Shown in pieces: positions 50,053-62,964 of a stretch of 64,000 bases of DNA. Below the pieces are notes generated by a model that saw nothing but the letters and a program-made list of their open reading frames with translations, was not told where the DNA came from and searched no databases. The stretch spans positions 15,741,501 to 15,805,500 of the forward strand of contig NC_135140.1 of assembly GCF_051014445.1 (NCBI RefSeq), written 5' to 3'. Position 1 is the stretch's first letter, and the number at the start of each line of letters is the position of its first letter. Position numbers and translations under genes: made by a program. Source of the stretch: Colletes latitarsis (lineage: Eukaryota > Arthropoda > Insecta > Hymenoptera > Colletidae).

Positions 50053-53000
50053 ATACAGAGCTACGCGACGGATTGTGCGTGTAATGGAACACGTTCTAGT
50101 TTTTCAATATGAAATGGTGTGCAGATTATTATAATATAGTTGGTTATTAAATATGAAATCAGAATGGTCCTTATTCATTTATTTAACATCATCTCTACAA
50201 TGTATATTAAACGGTCAAAACAATTCCATAGATTTACGTTTTAAGACGCATTTGTAACCATAAACTTTTGTAAGTATCTTACAGTGGTTTATATTTATAC
50301 TATGCATGTCCAAAACATTTCGACATAATAATGGTAAGATTTATAACAACGTTAATGTAACCTGATCGTTACCTTGTTACATAATTTATTGTAATACCAT
50401 TTTTACGTAGAAACAGATGCATCGCTTGCATTCCTTTTTATAATAAATAACTTTGAAGTATGTATTTTACTGACGAATGCCTAATCTAGATAATATATGA
50501 TATGCATTAAGCAATTTTGGATGTAACATGTCCACGACTGAATCAATATAAAAATATCCCCTCTATGCCTCTATCAGCTTTAAATTCAACGATCTTTTAT
50601 TCATGGGTTTCATGAAATTTAATTTATAATTTATTGTCTGAATTGCTTTATGCGGAGGATTGTCCTTCTAGGAATTCGGATTCTATGTTTTAGAATAAAA
50701 TTTGTGGTCAACGTGGGATACAATATTTGAGGTAATTTAAGTAATTTAAGTCTTTTCCTTCATCAGCAAGATTTAAGTTCGTGAATATACGATTACGATA
50801 ACGAGTTTAGCGAAGTATAATTTGAAAATGTATAAGAGTCTTGGTTACAATTATTTATGTATAAGTTGATAGAAATAGATGATAAACAGTATTATAAATG
50901 GTGAAACAGTATAATTTACAAGTTACCAAACGTATACGGAATGTTCCATCAGAAACAACACATCTAAGTATCTCAGTTACTTCTTTACAATATAGAAATG
51001 TCTCGGGCATAATAGAAATAGTTTCAAATAATTACTACAAAACAATAAAAATTGTTTTTTCGAATCAGTCATCGACACTTTTTCACACTTAAATGTGTAT
51101 TTTTTTTTCTTACATTGATATCCGAACATTTTTCTTCAACTTCCGTGAAATAACGTATTACGAAATATTTATTACGTGGATAGATTATCGTAATAATTTA
51201 ATAATAAGTATGCAAATTTCTACATATTAAAAATTTTAACTCAAAGGAAGCAAAGTTGATATTCGATTGAAACTTGTTAAATTCAAGGTCAACTTGAGGT
51301 CTTAATACTACAATTGATTACGTAGTAATTTGCACGAGACAAAAAATGCAGGAGAAGTTTGAAAACATCCTTCTGTTTCATTGTATTCACATTTTGGAAT
51401 CGATCTCATATATTTGCCATATATTTCCATATTGCTATAAATAAGAGACAAGTGTATTGTTTTGATGGTACAACCTGTATGATAAAAATGTAAATTTGTA
51501 ATCATCACATGTTACAACATGTGGAAGCACTTAGTCGGTATGTATTTACAAATTCTGTTAATTATGCCTGAACAAAAATCATGCTCAATGATGTATATTC
51601 TTCTTAGTTTCACTAAAAACATTTTTACGACGTACGCGCAGTAAAACTAGGAAAAAGTAATTATTCCCAGTTCAAGTAAATTTTAAGCTATTATTGATCA
51701 AATGGAAACTTATTTTTCGTATAAATAAACGAGATAATACAAATGGTATACATCATTTACAAATTATTTAAGGAAAATAAACTTATTGTTAAATGTTCAG
51801 TACGTGGTGTTTCAAATCTTCAAGTCAAAGATTCAGTAGACATATGTGTAAATAAGTACAATACATCTTATAAATGTACAGAAAATATTGTAGTGGAGCT
51901 TTATTGAGCTTGTAACATGTCATGTAATTTTACCTTGGCATGTTACTATTCATTCATACATGCTGTCTTAGTCATGTTTCAATGCACAGTATGTTGATTA
52001 AAAAGAAGTACATAGTAAGAGTATAGTATTACATATTATAAGAGAATTTTTAAATGCAGAAAACGAACAAATTAATACGAAAATGTATAAAATGATATAT
52101 CTGGCAAAGAAAACAAAACCTTATTGTCATAACCTTTATAGAAACTATTGACAATCAGATCTTTTCATAACCATTTGTACCCCACTTTCATGAGTTACAA
52201 CTTGCTTAAAATGATAAGCATTAATGGATCTCATGTTTCAGTAACCATAAATATTAGTTCTAAATACTACGAAAAATTTTAATGTAAAATTAAAATATTA
52301 AAGTACGTAAAATTGCTATGATATAACATTTGTAAAAGATAATACAACCTGGAAATTTCTACAATGAGAATATAAACGTATAAATTATAATAAAACAATG
52401 TGCCTTACCTTGTCAAATGTTAATTAGTTTGCGCAAAACTTACATGTATTTTAGTAAAAAATAGCCTGATGTGCTTCTCAAATGCATATGTATGCTTTCA
52501 CAAAATTGTAAATATTTTTTTTCAAGTTATTTATTACAGTTACCGAGCGTGTAAGACTGCAGCAAATGATCGTTTTTTTTTTTTTTTTTTTTTTTAAAAC
52601 ATTTTTGTCATCCAAATTATATACAGTGCAGTTCTGGATCAATTACATTATTAGTACAAAAAAGTTAACAAAGTACAGTCTTATCTTAAATTCGGTCTAT
52701 GTAAATAACAATCATTGACCCTTTGCACTCGATAAACGACCCTCAGTCATCGCTAAATTAATGTAATTTTTCCAATTCGGGAAAATGAGGTCGAGATTTA
52801 AACACGAAGCAATTTGACAAAAATGTATTTTTACATTTTACAAGACATAATGTTTGAATTTCAAGCTCATTTGTCTGAATTAGGAAAATTACATCTGATT
52901 AGGCGGCGACCGAGAATTGTTCCTCCAATACAAATAATTAAATGTACAAATCTCCGATGGGCTTATTTTAGTGGCTTTGATTCAACTTATGCACATGAAA

Positions 53001-53509
53001 AACTTAGTAATACGTGGTTAGTAAGGCTTATTGGTCCAATCTAGTAGCAATAGTTCCATTGGGGTAGTGATTAAACATTAAGAATTTCAAGTGATAACAA
53101 GCTTCTATTCTTTTTTTTTTCAAATCTTAAATATTAGTTAATCGTGAAATATTAAGTTGTTCTTTTGCAATTCAAATTCGATAATTTCGGTTATTTTTTA
53201 TATCTCTTGTTTACCGTCAATACTTTTTACTAAAAATAAAATACTTCGCGTTGATTTAGACTCAAATTAATAAATATACATAATTTACTTTTTACTTGAT
53301 GAAATTATCGTACAATTAAATAAAATTTATTCTCGGTTTCATGTTTGCACGAGAAATCAATTAAATTAGAAATCTTAAAAATATTGTAAACAACAAAAGT
53401 CAATGAATTCAGATTTTCATTATTTTTTTCTTGTGGCCTTTTTGATTCTTCTATTCGATAAACGTCTTTTAAAACGCGATCAGTTTTTTATAATTAAATG
53501 GTGCACATA
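50053..53509. other. AT-rich interval between convergent MAEA and ENT
   Basis: 3.4 kb of very AT-rich DNA, including a long poly(T) run near 52568-52596. A TTTATT at 53326-53331 is a possible ENT poly(A) signal on the minus strand. A 76-codon plus-strand frame at 52814-53044 (LGKLHLIRRRPRIV...) is unassigned and probably spurious. Confidence 0.4.
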
Positions 53510-56500
53510 TTAAGACGATTTAAATGAAATATGTGCTACCAAACTGGGCATGACTGCGGAAAATAATAGTCCAGTAAATATTCCTGTAATGCATGTTGCT
53601 GCACCAAACATGCCAGCTGTTGCAGAATATTGGGAATCTACCATTCTGAAATTAGAATATGTAATTACGAATTTACGAAAATATTTATAGAAAAATATAT
53701 CCTCCTCTTCGTTAAGAAATTAACGAGTCTCACCTAGGACAATACATCATAGATAGCGATGAGAAATAGCCGCTACTCAAACCCATTGTAACGGCAATCG
53801 CGAAATAAACCCAATCATTATTAATATACACAGGTAATACTCTTGTAGTATTGTTTGGTTGATAGTTACAGAATAAAAACAATGGTATGTACAAAATGCG
53901 TAAAACGACTGGGATCACCAGATACCTTTTACTAGGCTACACAAATGGGAATAAAAATTAGGCAATTAAAACGATTCTTGCGTATAAATTTGCTAGATCG
54001 AGAAATCAATAAAACGAGTCTGCGTTTGTTATTCGAGCAGTGAAATTTAATATCCTTATCAAACATACAAAACATTATACCTTTCGACGTGCATGCATTA
54101 TTCTAGTGAAATTTAATATCCTTATCAAGTATGCAACATATTAAACGTTTCCGACTGCAAAGCGAAAAGATATGCCAGAAAAAATTCGACGTGCACGTAT
54201 TACTATCGTTTTGAATTTTATCGAGAACGTAAAATAATATTGAGTATTTTAAATTAACGAAATCATTTTAAATATTATTTTAAAGACGACTACGCCGCGG
54301 TTAGAAAAGTTTAACATATTGTTTATTTAATAATGATATTAAATTTCGCTGTTTGTATAACCATTGAAGACTCGTGTTATCAAAACAATTACAGTAAAAC
54401 CTCCGCACCCGCGGTTTGCTCTCAAAAGAAAGCACAATATGACCATTGTATTTAACTAAAACGCAGGAAACAACTTTCAATCGCTATAGCAGCTTTATAA
54501 AATTCTCATCCAATATCTCGAAAAATACGGACGATATGAAAAAATGGTTTGGATGAAAATCATATGGTTTCGAGGGGAGCAGACTGTGCAATAATTCATT
54601 TCACCTTGCAGTAACTTTGGAATACCTACAAAAGTTAACTTGAAATTTTTAAATTATATGTACAGTATACAGAGTGTACAATCAACCCTGGGAAAAATTT
54701 TAATGGGAGATTCTAGAGGGCAAAATAAGACGAAAATCGAGAGTACCAATTTGTTGAGTGAGGCTTCTTTAAGAAGTTATTAACGTTTAAAGTTCCGTCT
54801 GTAGAACGGCGACCTGCGAACAGCTGCGTGCGCGCGATAGTGGTTCTCATTCAGCATGAGAGACTCTACTGACTGACGTATCGACAGCCGTTCTACAGAC
54901 GGAACTTTAAACTTTAATAACTTTTTAACGAAGCCTCAATCAACAAATTGCTATTCTTGATTTCCGTCTTATTTTGGCCTCCAGAATCTCCCATTAAAAT
55001 TTTTCCCAGGGGTGGCAGAATAGATAAAATTTCATATAAAGTTTGCTATTATCCGCGATAGGCTTGAAACCGAAACCCGCGGATACAAAGGTTTCACTAT
55101 TTGTGAATCATTCGAATAAATTTACTCACCCACTGAACAACCGACGCGATAGAACTTCCGATCAGGGCGGTTACGTTAAATGTGAGGAAACACATAATAG
55201 TACTGTAATAATCCGTTGGGACTATAAAATTAACATCCGAATTCTTTATATCGGATTGAACGGAAGGGAACAGACTAAGAGTTACAAAAAACACAAGAAA
55301 CGTATTGAAGCATTGGGGAAAACATTGGCAAAATATTTTCCAATAAGGCGGTGTATCGGTTTTGCCTCTCGCACTATTTTCCAACTGTCTCTTATTTACT
55401 CCTTTTTGGTATAATAATTCACGATATCGATAAAACCTCTACAAACGATAACAATTAATATACGTCCCGTATAATTCATGCTGGCGCTAAATTTATAAGA
55501 CGAATATATCTTACGTTTATTGGAAGTGCAAAATAAGTGTCAAAGCATGCAAGAAGAACGAACAGAGCCGTTATGAAGTAATATATTGCAGCAGTTCGGG
55601 CATTTGGTGCCATATATTGAGCAAGTAAGTTAATCAGAGCTGTGAATGTTCCACTTATATTCTGAAAATAGCGTGTAAATAACACATTTGCATCTGTATA
55701 TCTTATGTAAATGTTTTTATCGCAAGTTTATTTACCGAGCCTAAGACAACAGCTCCTGTGTATTTTATGGGTAACTTTGCAACCATACCATACACAGAAT
55801 TTTGGTAGATTCCGTTAGCGGCTGAAATAGATTTTACAAATAAAACTACCGTATGTACAAAGACAAAATAATAAAAAAAAATTGAAAAATTGATAGCATT
55901 TTAAAAATGATAAAATGATGAATTGTAGAATGTTATTATAATTTGAAAAATCATACGACTTTTATGTAAAAAATTTTGAATAAACAAAATGTTTTACATC
56001 TTACTGTTTAATACAATAACAGAAGCCATGGTGATCCAGAAAAAAATACCAGGCCAGCCAGAGCTATCAGTCATTGCCAAAATAACGGTACATACAAATA
56101 TTAAAACTTGTATGAAGATGCCCCATACAATACGTGTTGTCAAATTCCCACTAAAAGTACAACACACATTTTAAGCGTCAACATTGTTTTCTCGTGAGAT
56201 TTAATTTAATCAGAAACTGCAATAATCTACCGAACGATAAAGACACTAGAGTCTATGTTCGTTGCGAGTACAAAAAACGTTATGAAACGTTAAACGATCG
56301 TTATTAAAAATACATACCCAAATTGTATAAATACATTTAACCAATTAAAGAGCAGATTCGGTATTTGCGATGCAAACCCTAACCAGGCGGGAAAATTTGT
56401 GGCATAGGTTGTATCAATTCCTGTATATTCCTTAGATAATTTATAGTTAACAAAATACTGAAAAAACGATTAATATAATCATAAATATTTGATCTGTATA

Positions 56501-59500
56501 AAATTGGAAATTGAAGAAGCTAGAAAAAAAAAAAAAAAGAAAGAATATATACGGAAAACGTAGTTTGAAACTTCTTACATTTTTTGCTGTTATGAACATA
56601 TTCCATGGCATCAAAGCACCGATTCCATGAAGTACCATTATACAGAACACTATATTTAATCTAAATTTATATATACAAACATTTTAGTACAAACAATTAA
56701 GAATATTAAAATATATTAATAAAGTTAGAAATAAAAGACTAGTTTCCCAATTTACACCTTTTCACGCATATTCAAACAAAAAATAAATTTTATGGAACTA
56801 TGTTGGAAATACATAGAAATAAATAACATGTATCAAGTACAATTTTAGATAAGTATTGCTTACCAAAGCACATTTTTTTTCCATGTTCACTTATTACTTT
56901 CTATTTGCCATAAAACATTATTTCATTGACTTTGCTACCACTAACAATTCTTGAGCGTTTAAGGTAGAAACAATAATTAATAACAAACATTAAAAAATTT
57001 ATTAAAACCTGAGAAAAAAAAAGTTAAGACTGAATTTTACCATATCTATCTTCTACGTTTGAACGCGTTTAAAAACGTGTAAATTGAAAATTTTATTTTT
57101 GATTCTATTTATATTCTTATACTTTTGGTAAAATTTGTTCATCAATAACACCTTTTAAAAAGTGCTAAAAATTTGGTACTTCTAATTGTTATCCAGTGTA
57201 ACTTAAAGAAAAATGTGTAAAAATATAAACTAGTATTTACCTATCCCTGGGAGGATTCAATTCAAGGTCTGCTTGATCCATTGTAACTCCTTTGAAATTC
57301 AATTCATCGTCAGGTCTACCTGTACCTTCCCATCCAGGGGAAAGCCGAACAGGTTCGGTACCTATGATGAAAGATTCAGATCTTCTATATGATTTGCACA
57401 ACGCCCGATACGCATTTAGTACTGCGTCAGTTAGAGATATACTAACAACACTTTAATGATGCTCCAATTGAAAGCAATTCATTAATTCAATGAAGACGAC
57501 ACGAATATTAGATACATGCATTATATATACGGAGTGCATCCGAATAACGTGTACAAGCAGGCAAGAGTTGATTCCATATGAAAAAATAATAAAATTTTGT
57601 TAATTTTCGGCTTCGTTTTCGAGATAATCAAGTTTGAAAATTGGTCGTGTATATCACGCACTTACGGCTAAGATACGATTCAACCAAACGACGTATGATA
57701 CCCACAGGATAAATAATGTGTTTATTTACAATGTTTACAGGATTATTACAAATTAATGTAATCCGTAAAGAACAAATTCGTTCTATTCTTAGTACCGTTC
57801 TCCGATCGGGAATCTTACGATTGGGATATTGCTTTCTCTAATAATGTACAGACTGACGAATTAATTAGCATATTAAAAATTATAGAACATTGTTTACAAA
57901 CACGATAGATGCTATACGTTGTTTGTTAAATCGTATCTTACAATTAGCGTAAAATACTCGAACGATTTTCAAACTTGATTATATCGAAAACAAAGTCGAA
58001 AATTAACAAAAAAATTTTATTACTTATATTTTTATTATTTTTTCATAAGGAATCAACTCTTGCCTGCTTGTACACGTTATTCGGATGCACCCTGTATATA
58101 CATATATATATATATATCATATTAATAGAATAAGCTTATATAATGCGAAGCATGAATGCATACAATGCAAGAATATTTAACTTTGGGAACATAGATACAA
58201 AATTGCTTATACTTTAAAAGAGATGAAACATTAATTACCAGTTGGAACTTGAACCCTAAATGTACTATAGGAAGTTTTAACGTAACCTATGGAGAAGACA
58301 TTCATACAAGGTTTGTGTTACTTGTATTCCATTTTGGTTTAAATTATACTCCTGTATAATATATACAACACTATGCTGTAAGCATGTAACACAATATAAT
58401 GATACCAAATATCATGAAATTATGAAGATATCAAATAATTGAATGCATTATGGTAGAACGATGAAATTAAGAAATTTCATTTTCTTGATTTGATTATTTT
58501 AATAACATTATAAATTGAAGGGTTTATTGGTTATAGAAAACAACATTGGTAGAACAGGAAATTTTTTTAATTATTAAGATGTTTCAGAAAATATTTTGTG
58601 CTTACCAAAATTTTAATTTATGAAATCAAACAATGACTTTCTGTAATTTAACATCAACATGTTTTACTACTTAGCATAAGATAAGTATCTGCACTGTTTA
58701 TATTTATTTAATTGCATGTTGTTCTTGTTAAATATATATACTTCTTACATTTCTTTAAAAATTTGGGTACAATATTCTGCATAGATTTCTATGTACAATT
58801 TGGTGTTCATTTGAAAAGTTACAATCAAATTACATACAAAAGGTAATATAAGTCACCAAAAAATAGAGATTGTAATCAAAGCAAGAGTAACAAGTAGCAA
58901 GTAATATTATTGTTTAAATGCTAGAAAATAATGTCAAGAAACATATCTTATGTTTATCTTCTCTTGTTATCTATTTTCTTATCTTTTCAAAGTTTTTTAA
59001 TTCATGTAATAGATATCCTTGTAGAGATAGATACATTTACATCCAGATAACGATACTTCAAGGTACTTCAAATTAAGAAAAAACACTTTGAAATTTGGGA
59101 TGTGTTGTATACATATACAAACTATTATACCTACAATCTAATTAAAACATTATTAAAGAAATTAAATATTTTTCTTATCGTTTCATTGATAAATTTTATT
59201 ACATCATCAATTCTTTAAAAAAAGCAAGTATTTTATCAGTTTCATAAAATGAAGAAAGACAGCTGCCAAGCAATTTCAACATTCTCTTTATACAACATAA
59301 CACTAATTTATATAATAATAAATAAATAAATAAACGAATTAAAAAAATAAAATATAAAATAAATATCTATGATTTACGATTTTTACGAACTATTTTTCAG
59401 ATTTCAATTTACTAATTTGCGAGAAAAGAAAGCGTTTCGATTTTTATACTTATTCTTATTATCACAAGTAATACTTAACATTTCATAATAAATATTCAAT

Positions 59501-59873
59501 TCACACTGTTATTTACAAGAAAGTACTTGAATAAATCAATGTTATACTCTGAAACGTTTGGAGTTTATCACCAAAGATACACTGTGTAAATCTTCTCTGC
59601 TAAGGGACCGGTTTGATCAAGTATTTGTAATGAACAAAAAAAAAAAAAAAAAGAAAACATAAGAACATTTCCGAGAAGGGTAGAACCCCCGTTATTTAAA
59701 ATATAGAAGCGAGGCTAAAACGATTACGATTCGGGAAAGCGTAGAAAGAAAGCGACAGAGAGAAAATATCATATACCTTTTGTAGGTACGATGCGGGTCT
59801 CATTCGAATCTTTTAACAAAGTTTGTTCCTCGCTACCCACGCCGAATTCCTTCTTCGTGTAACTGCCAGCCAT
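53510..59873 (-). CDS. Ent: Equilibrative nucleoside transporter (SLC29/ENT family)
   Basis: Coding exons on the minus strand: 59873-59777, 57361-57241, 56660-56579, 56457-56318, 56150-56005, 55821-55736, 55661-55515, 55438-55130, 53936-53734 and 53645-53510 (1467 nt, 488 aa); all phases agree. Eleven hydrophobic segments can be read, the family number. TM1 ends with the ENT hallmark ALMPWNMFITAKNYF; TNFPAWLGFA precedes TM2 and GGNLTTR follows it. A long hydrophilic loop (VNKRQLENSARGKT) lies between TM6 and TM7, as in the family. Role: facilitated diffusion of nucleosides across membranes. The N-terminus contains SEEQTLL, an acidic dileucine sorting motif ([DE]xxxLL, residues 15-20), which may place it in endolysosomes. 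Start chosen: the ATG before AGSYTKKEFG, the first in frame. The paralogue class (ENT1-3) is not resolved. MITEs sit in introns 1 and 8. Confidence 0.95.
54039..54202. repeat. Short tandem/interspersed duplication in ENT intron 8
   Basis: AGTGAAATTTAATATCCTTA (24-nt exact match in full) occurs at 54039-54062 and 54105-54128. TTCGACGTGCATGCATTA at 54083-54100 recurs as TTCGACGTGCACGTATTA at 54185-54202. It is a diverged tandem duplication. Confidence 0.75.
54666..55022. mobile_element. MITE family I, copy H (no internal module, foreign core)
   Basis: Both family arms are present (TATACAGAGTGTACAATC at left, CCCAGGGGTGGCAGAATAGA at right), but the internal modules are absent. The arms close on a different core with perfect 19-bp inverted repeats, GTTCCGTCTGTAGAACGGC (54792-54810) and its complement (54887-54905), around a 76-bp GC-rich spacer. 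It lies in ENT intron 8 (53937-55129). Confidence 0.85.
57533..58098. mobile_element. MITE family II, long-TIR element in ENT intron 1
   Basis: The left end reads TATATACGGAGTGCATCC and continues GAATAACGTGTACAAGCAGG. The right end is the reverse complement, CACGTTATTCGGATGCACCC then TGTATATA. The inverted repeats extend beyond 100 bp (CAAGAGTTGATTCC, TTAATTTTCG, ATCAAGTTTGAAAAT). No ORF lies inside. Its core is unrelated to family I, but the outer TATACAGGGTG-like end is shared. Confidence 0.85.
58100..59776. other. Remainder of ENT intron 1
   Basis: Very AT-rich intronic sequence with (TA)n just after the MITE and a poly(A) run near 59636-59651. No other feature seen. Confidence 0.4.
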
Positions 59874-61008
59874 TTTTCCGCCGAGTTTTTAAACTTGAAT
59901 TGAATTAAGGGCCGTGCAATATCGTAGGTTAATGTACTTCACGTGTCGGTCAGTCGTTGATAAATAATCGTGGCTATTTCGTCTAAATGCGATTTTTGTT
60001 TTATCAGGTGGACGGGCAATCGTAAAGATTCAATTGATTGTTGAAGAATGTAGGTGCGAATGATATTTAATCAACATTTGTGGAGTCCTCCCAGTTACTC
60101 TCTTCGAGTTAACCTTCGCAAAAAAAGGCTTTGCAACAACCTTTTATAGTATCACTGCATGATCCGGTGGTTAAGGCGTTGAGTTATGAATAGAACTGTT
60201 CCCCAATGTGCACGACGTACCATGTTTCTGCTTTATTTTTATAGGTTAAGATAAGACAGGGTTAGAATTCGACGATTCAGCTCCACGTTGCGCGGAGATT
60301 CACGAACTGATCTGAGAAACACTTACGACTACCGCGCGCGCCTATGATATTTAAATCGGAGAAAGAGAAAAATTTTCTATGATGAATGACGGTTGATGCT
60401 ATTTATATAATGAAGTAATTACTATTCCACGGTCAACGCAATAAAACAGGTATTTTATTATACATACGAAGGCGTTGTTTTTCCGTAGCTTGTAACTTCT
60501 GTTATCATATTAAAGTTGCACCATTGTTGCATCATATTAAAGAAGTTTCTTAACAACACACGTGTATTAATGATTAATGATCGTGCTTAAGAAATTTCAG
60601 ACATTTTAGAATTCCCGCAATTTGTCCTAATCTCAAGAATTTTAGAAAATCTATATTACACTTATATAGGTTATAATTCCGACGTAGTTTTGTTGATCGT
60701 ATCGTATTTTTTGAAATTTAAAAAATTTTGATATTCCAGTTACTTCGTCGGTCAGACTCACGATCCAAAAATAAAGCAATAAAGTTATATACCATGTGGT
60801 CCAAGCAAAATGTAAAATGCTGTTTTCTCAGAAAACAATAAAAATATTAACTTCATTTTTTTTTTAAACTGAATGGTTCAAGGAAGCTAATCTTTTCATG
60901 TGCAACAAATACATAGACATAAGTTGGGACTAAAACATCATTGTATTATTTACATATATTTTTTAACAAAGGAGCGATTTAATTACATAATTATTTACAA
61001 GATTTTAA
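59874..61008. other. Interval between ENT 5' end and NDOR1 3' end
   Basis: Contains the ENT promoter region (its transcript runs leftward) and the NDOR1 3'UTR. A short tRNA-Ser-like stretch lies near 60166-60205. Otherwise AT-rich. Confidence 0.4.
60166..60205 (+). pseudogene. tRNA-Ser-like 5' fragment (relic)
   Basis: GTGGTTAAGGCGTTGAG matches the D-loop/A-box part of eukaryotic tRNA-Ser genes (GTGGTTAAGGCGTTG core). It is followed by an anticodon-arm-like stretch and TTCCCC. No T-arm with GGTTCGA follows, so it is not a functional tRNA. It may be a SINE head or chance. Confidence 0.25.
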
Positions 61009-62964
61009 TCAGCCCCACGTTTCAACCTGATATCGATTTTCGTTTTCTAATCGTTTAACAAAACTTTCTGCTTCTTCATCAGTTAGTTTTGTTATTTCTT
61101 TAACTAAATTGACGAATTCCTCGCGAACAGAATTTGGCATATTTTTGGAATTACCTGCTAAATAAATATTACCGTTTTTGCTAAGAAAATTCCAACATAG
61201 TTGTTTTTGATCTCGTATCGTGTGTTGTACATATCTGAAATATTTATAAAGCTCAGTCATATGAAAAATAAACGTACAATAACAAAGCACACAGATTTTA
61301 AAAATGATCTTACATTTTATGTGCTTGATCTCTAGAAAATGCACAAAACAGATTTAAATGTATTTTTTGCGACAAATACTCAAAATCATTTTTACAATGA
61401 TAATCTTTTTCTTTGTTTCTGCAGCCAAAAAACAGAACACAATTACTTAAATCGTTGTGAAATGCTGATTTGTCTAATAATACTGATCGAAACGGCGCTA
61501 CACCCGTGCCAGGACCAATAAGTATCATTGGTTTATCATATGCAAATTTAAACGTTCCCTTTTGAATCCAAAATATTATTCTATCACCTTTTGTTAATGT
61601 TGCCAACCAGTTGGAGCACAAACCATATCTTGGTTCTAGCAACTTTGTTTTGTACTTCACTACAGCCACCAAGAGATGAATTTCATTCTCAGTGGCTCTT
61701 AAACTTGAAGCTATACTAAAGGCACGAGGTTTTATGGGAGACATAATCTCGAATAGTAGCTTTACATTTAATTTACTAGTTGTATGAGGAAAGTCCGCGA
61801 ACGTTTCTAAAATATTTCTTCTTGGTCTATTAATGTAATTATATAGTTCTTCTTGGCCACTTGAAGTTGTAAATTCATGGAACTTTTCCTTCTCTAATTC
61901 ATTTTCACTAATAAAGAATAATATCTGCATGGTAGACCTCCGTGGTTTAAAATTTAAATCCCAATATTGCTCCACAATTTGTTGTAGAGTCAAAGTTTGT
62001 TTTAAAACAGTAGGCACTTTGACTTCTTTCTCGGATACTTGAATCTTCATATCCGGACGTAATTGCACATTATTATTATTTAATATGGTAAAAAATTTGT
62101 CAACTTGCTCCTTAGAATTTTTTGGTCTGACGTACACTACATCTCCAGGTTGATAATTAATATCATCCGATTTAAGTTTAATTAATCTAACATCCTGGAA
62201 ATGATCTTCTGTGGTAGTTCTTTCATTTTCAATCACTGTGCCTATTCTCATTTCATTGTTTATAAGTACTTCGTTCATGTAAATATCATTATCTAAGTAA
62301 TATCCATTGTTGACAGAATTTACATTTATCTCAGAAACATTGAATCTTTCAATTATTTTATCTAGATCATTAATTAAATCCAGAGTAGAAATGTTAAATA
62401 TATCTTTAATCTTTGCCCATAATTCTTCTAGCCAAGGATCCACAACAGCATCTATTCCTAAATCATGTTGATCGTCTGCTAGTCCAATAGGTAGCAATTC
62501 CTTTGCTCCCAATTGCATCAACCTTTTGTTTAACTTTTTTGCTGCAAAGTTGAACTTTTGGTATGAACTATCACCTAAGCCTAATATTCCGTATTTTATA
62601 TTAGCAAGCAAAGTCGCGGGAAGACTTTTGCGCAATAGGAGTCTCCAAAACTGTCTCATGTTACCAGGAGGATCTCCTTGGCCTGTTGTAGCAGCCACAA
62701 ATACTACTACTTTTTCTGTGTCAAGATTTTGAATGTCATAGTCATTCATTGCACAGACTGTACTATGTAAACATTTTCTGAAACGGAAATCAGAAATTAA
62801 TTTATACGATTGTATATTAAATCAAAACAATCTGCGTTCTTTGTATACAAAATAAAGGAAGGACAATGAAAAAACCTTTTGGCACTTTTCCATATTTGTT
62901 CAGCTACGTCTTGAGCAGTGCCGGTTTCACTACCGTACAATATTGTGATCTTCATATTATTCAT
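61009..62964 (-). CDS. NDOR1: NADPH-dependent diflavin oxidoreductase 1 (NDOR1/Tah18)
   Basis: Coding exons on the minus strand: 62964-62876, 62777-61314 and 61234-61009 (1779 nt, 592 aa; human about 597). The flavodoxin domain carries the FMN phosphate loop YGSETGTAQDVAEQ (residues about 10-23), TTGQGDPPGN (about 60-69) and GLGDSSYQKF (about 97-105). The FAD domain has PRAFSIASS (about 380-388) and YGLCSNWL (about 414-421). The NADPH domain has GPGTGVAPFRS (about 451-461) and FFGCRNKEKDYH. The C-terminus QVETWG has the stacking aromatic residue near the end. Role: electron transfer from NADPH through FAD and FMN to anamorsin (CIAPIN1/Dre2) in cytosolic Fe-S cluster assembly. Start: MNNMKITILYGSETG; the ATG three codons later is an alternative. 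Intron 1 is 98 nt with a weak donor (GTTTTTTC). Confidence 0.95.

Noticed and set aside
61310..62749. NDOR1 starting at the internal Met of MNDYDIQ
   Set aside because: That start would remove the FMN phosphate-binding loop YGSETGT, which is encoded by an upstream exon at 62876-62964 in matching phase.
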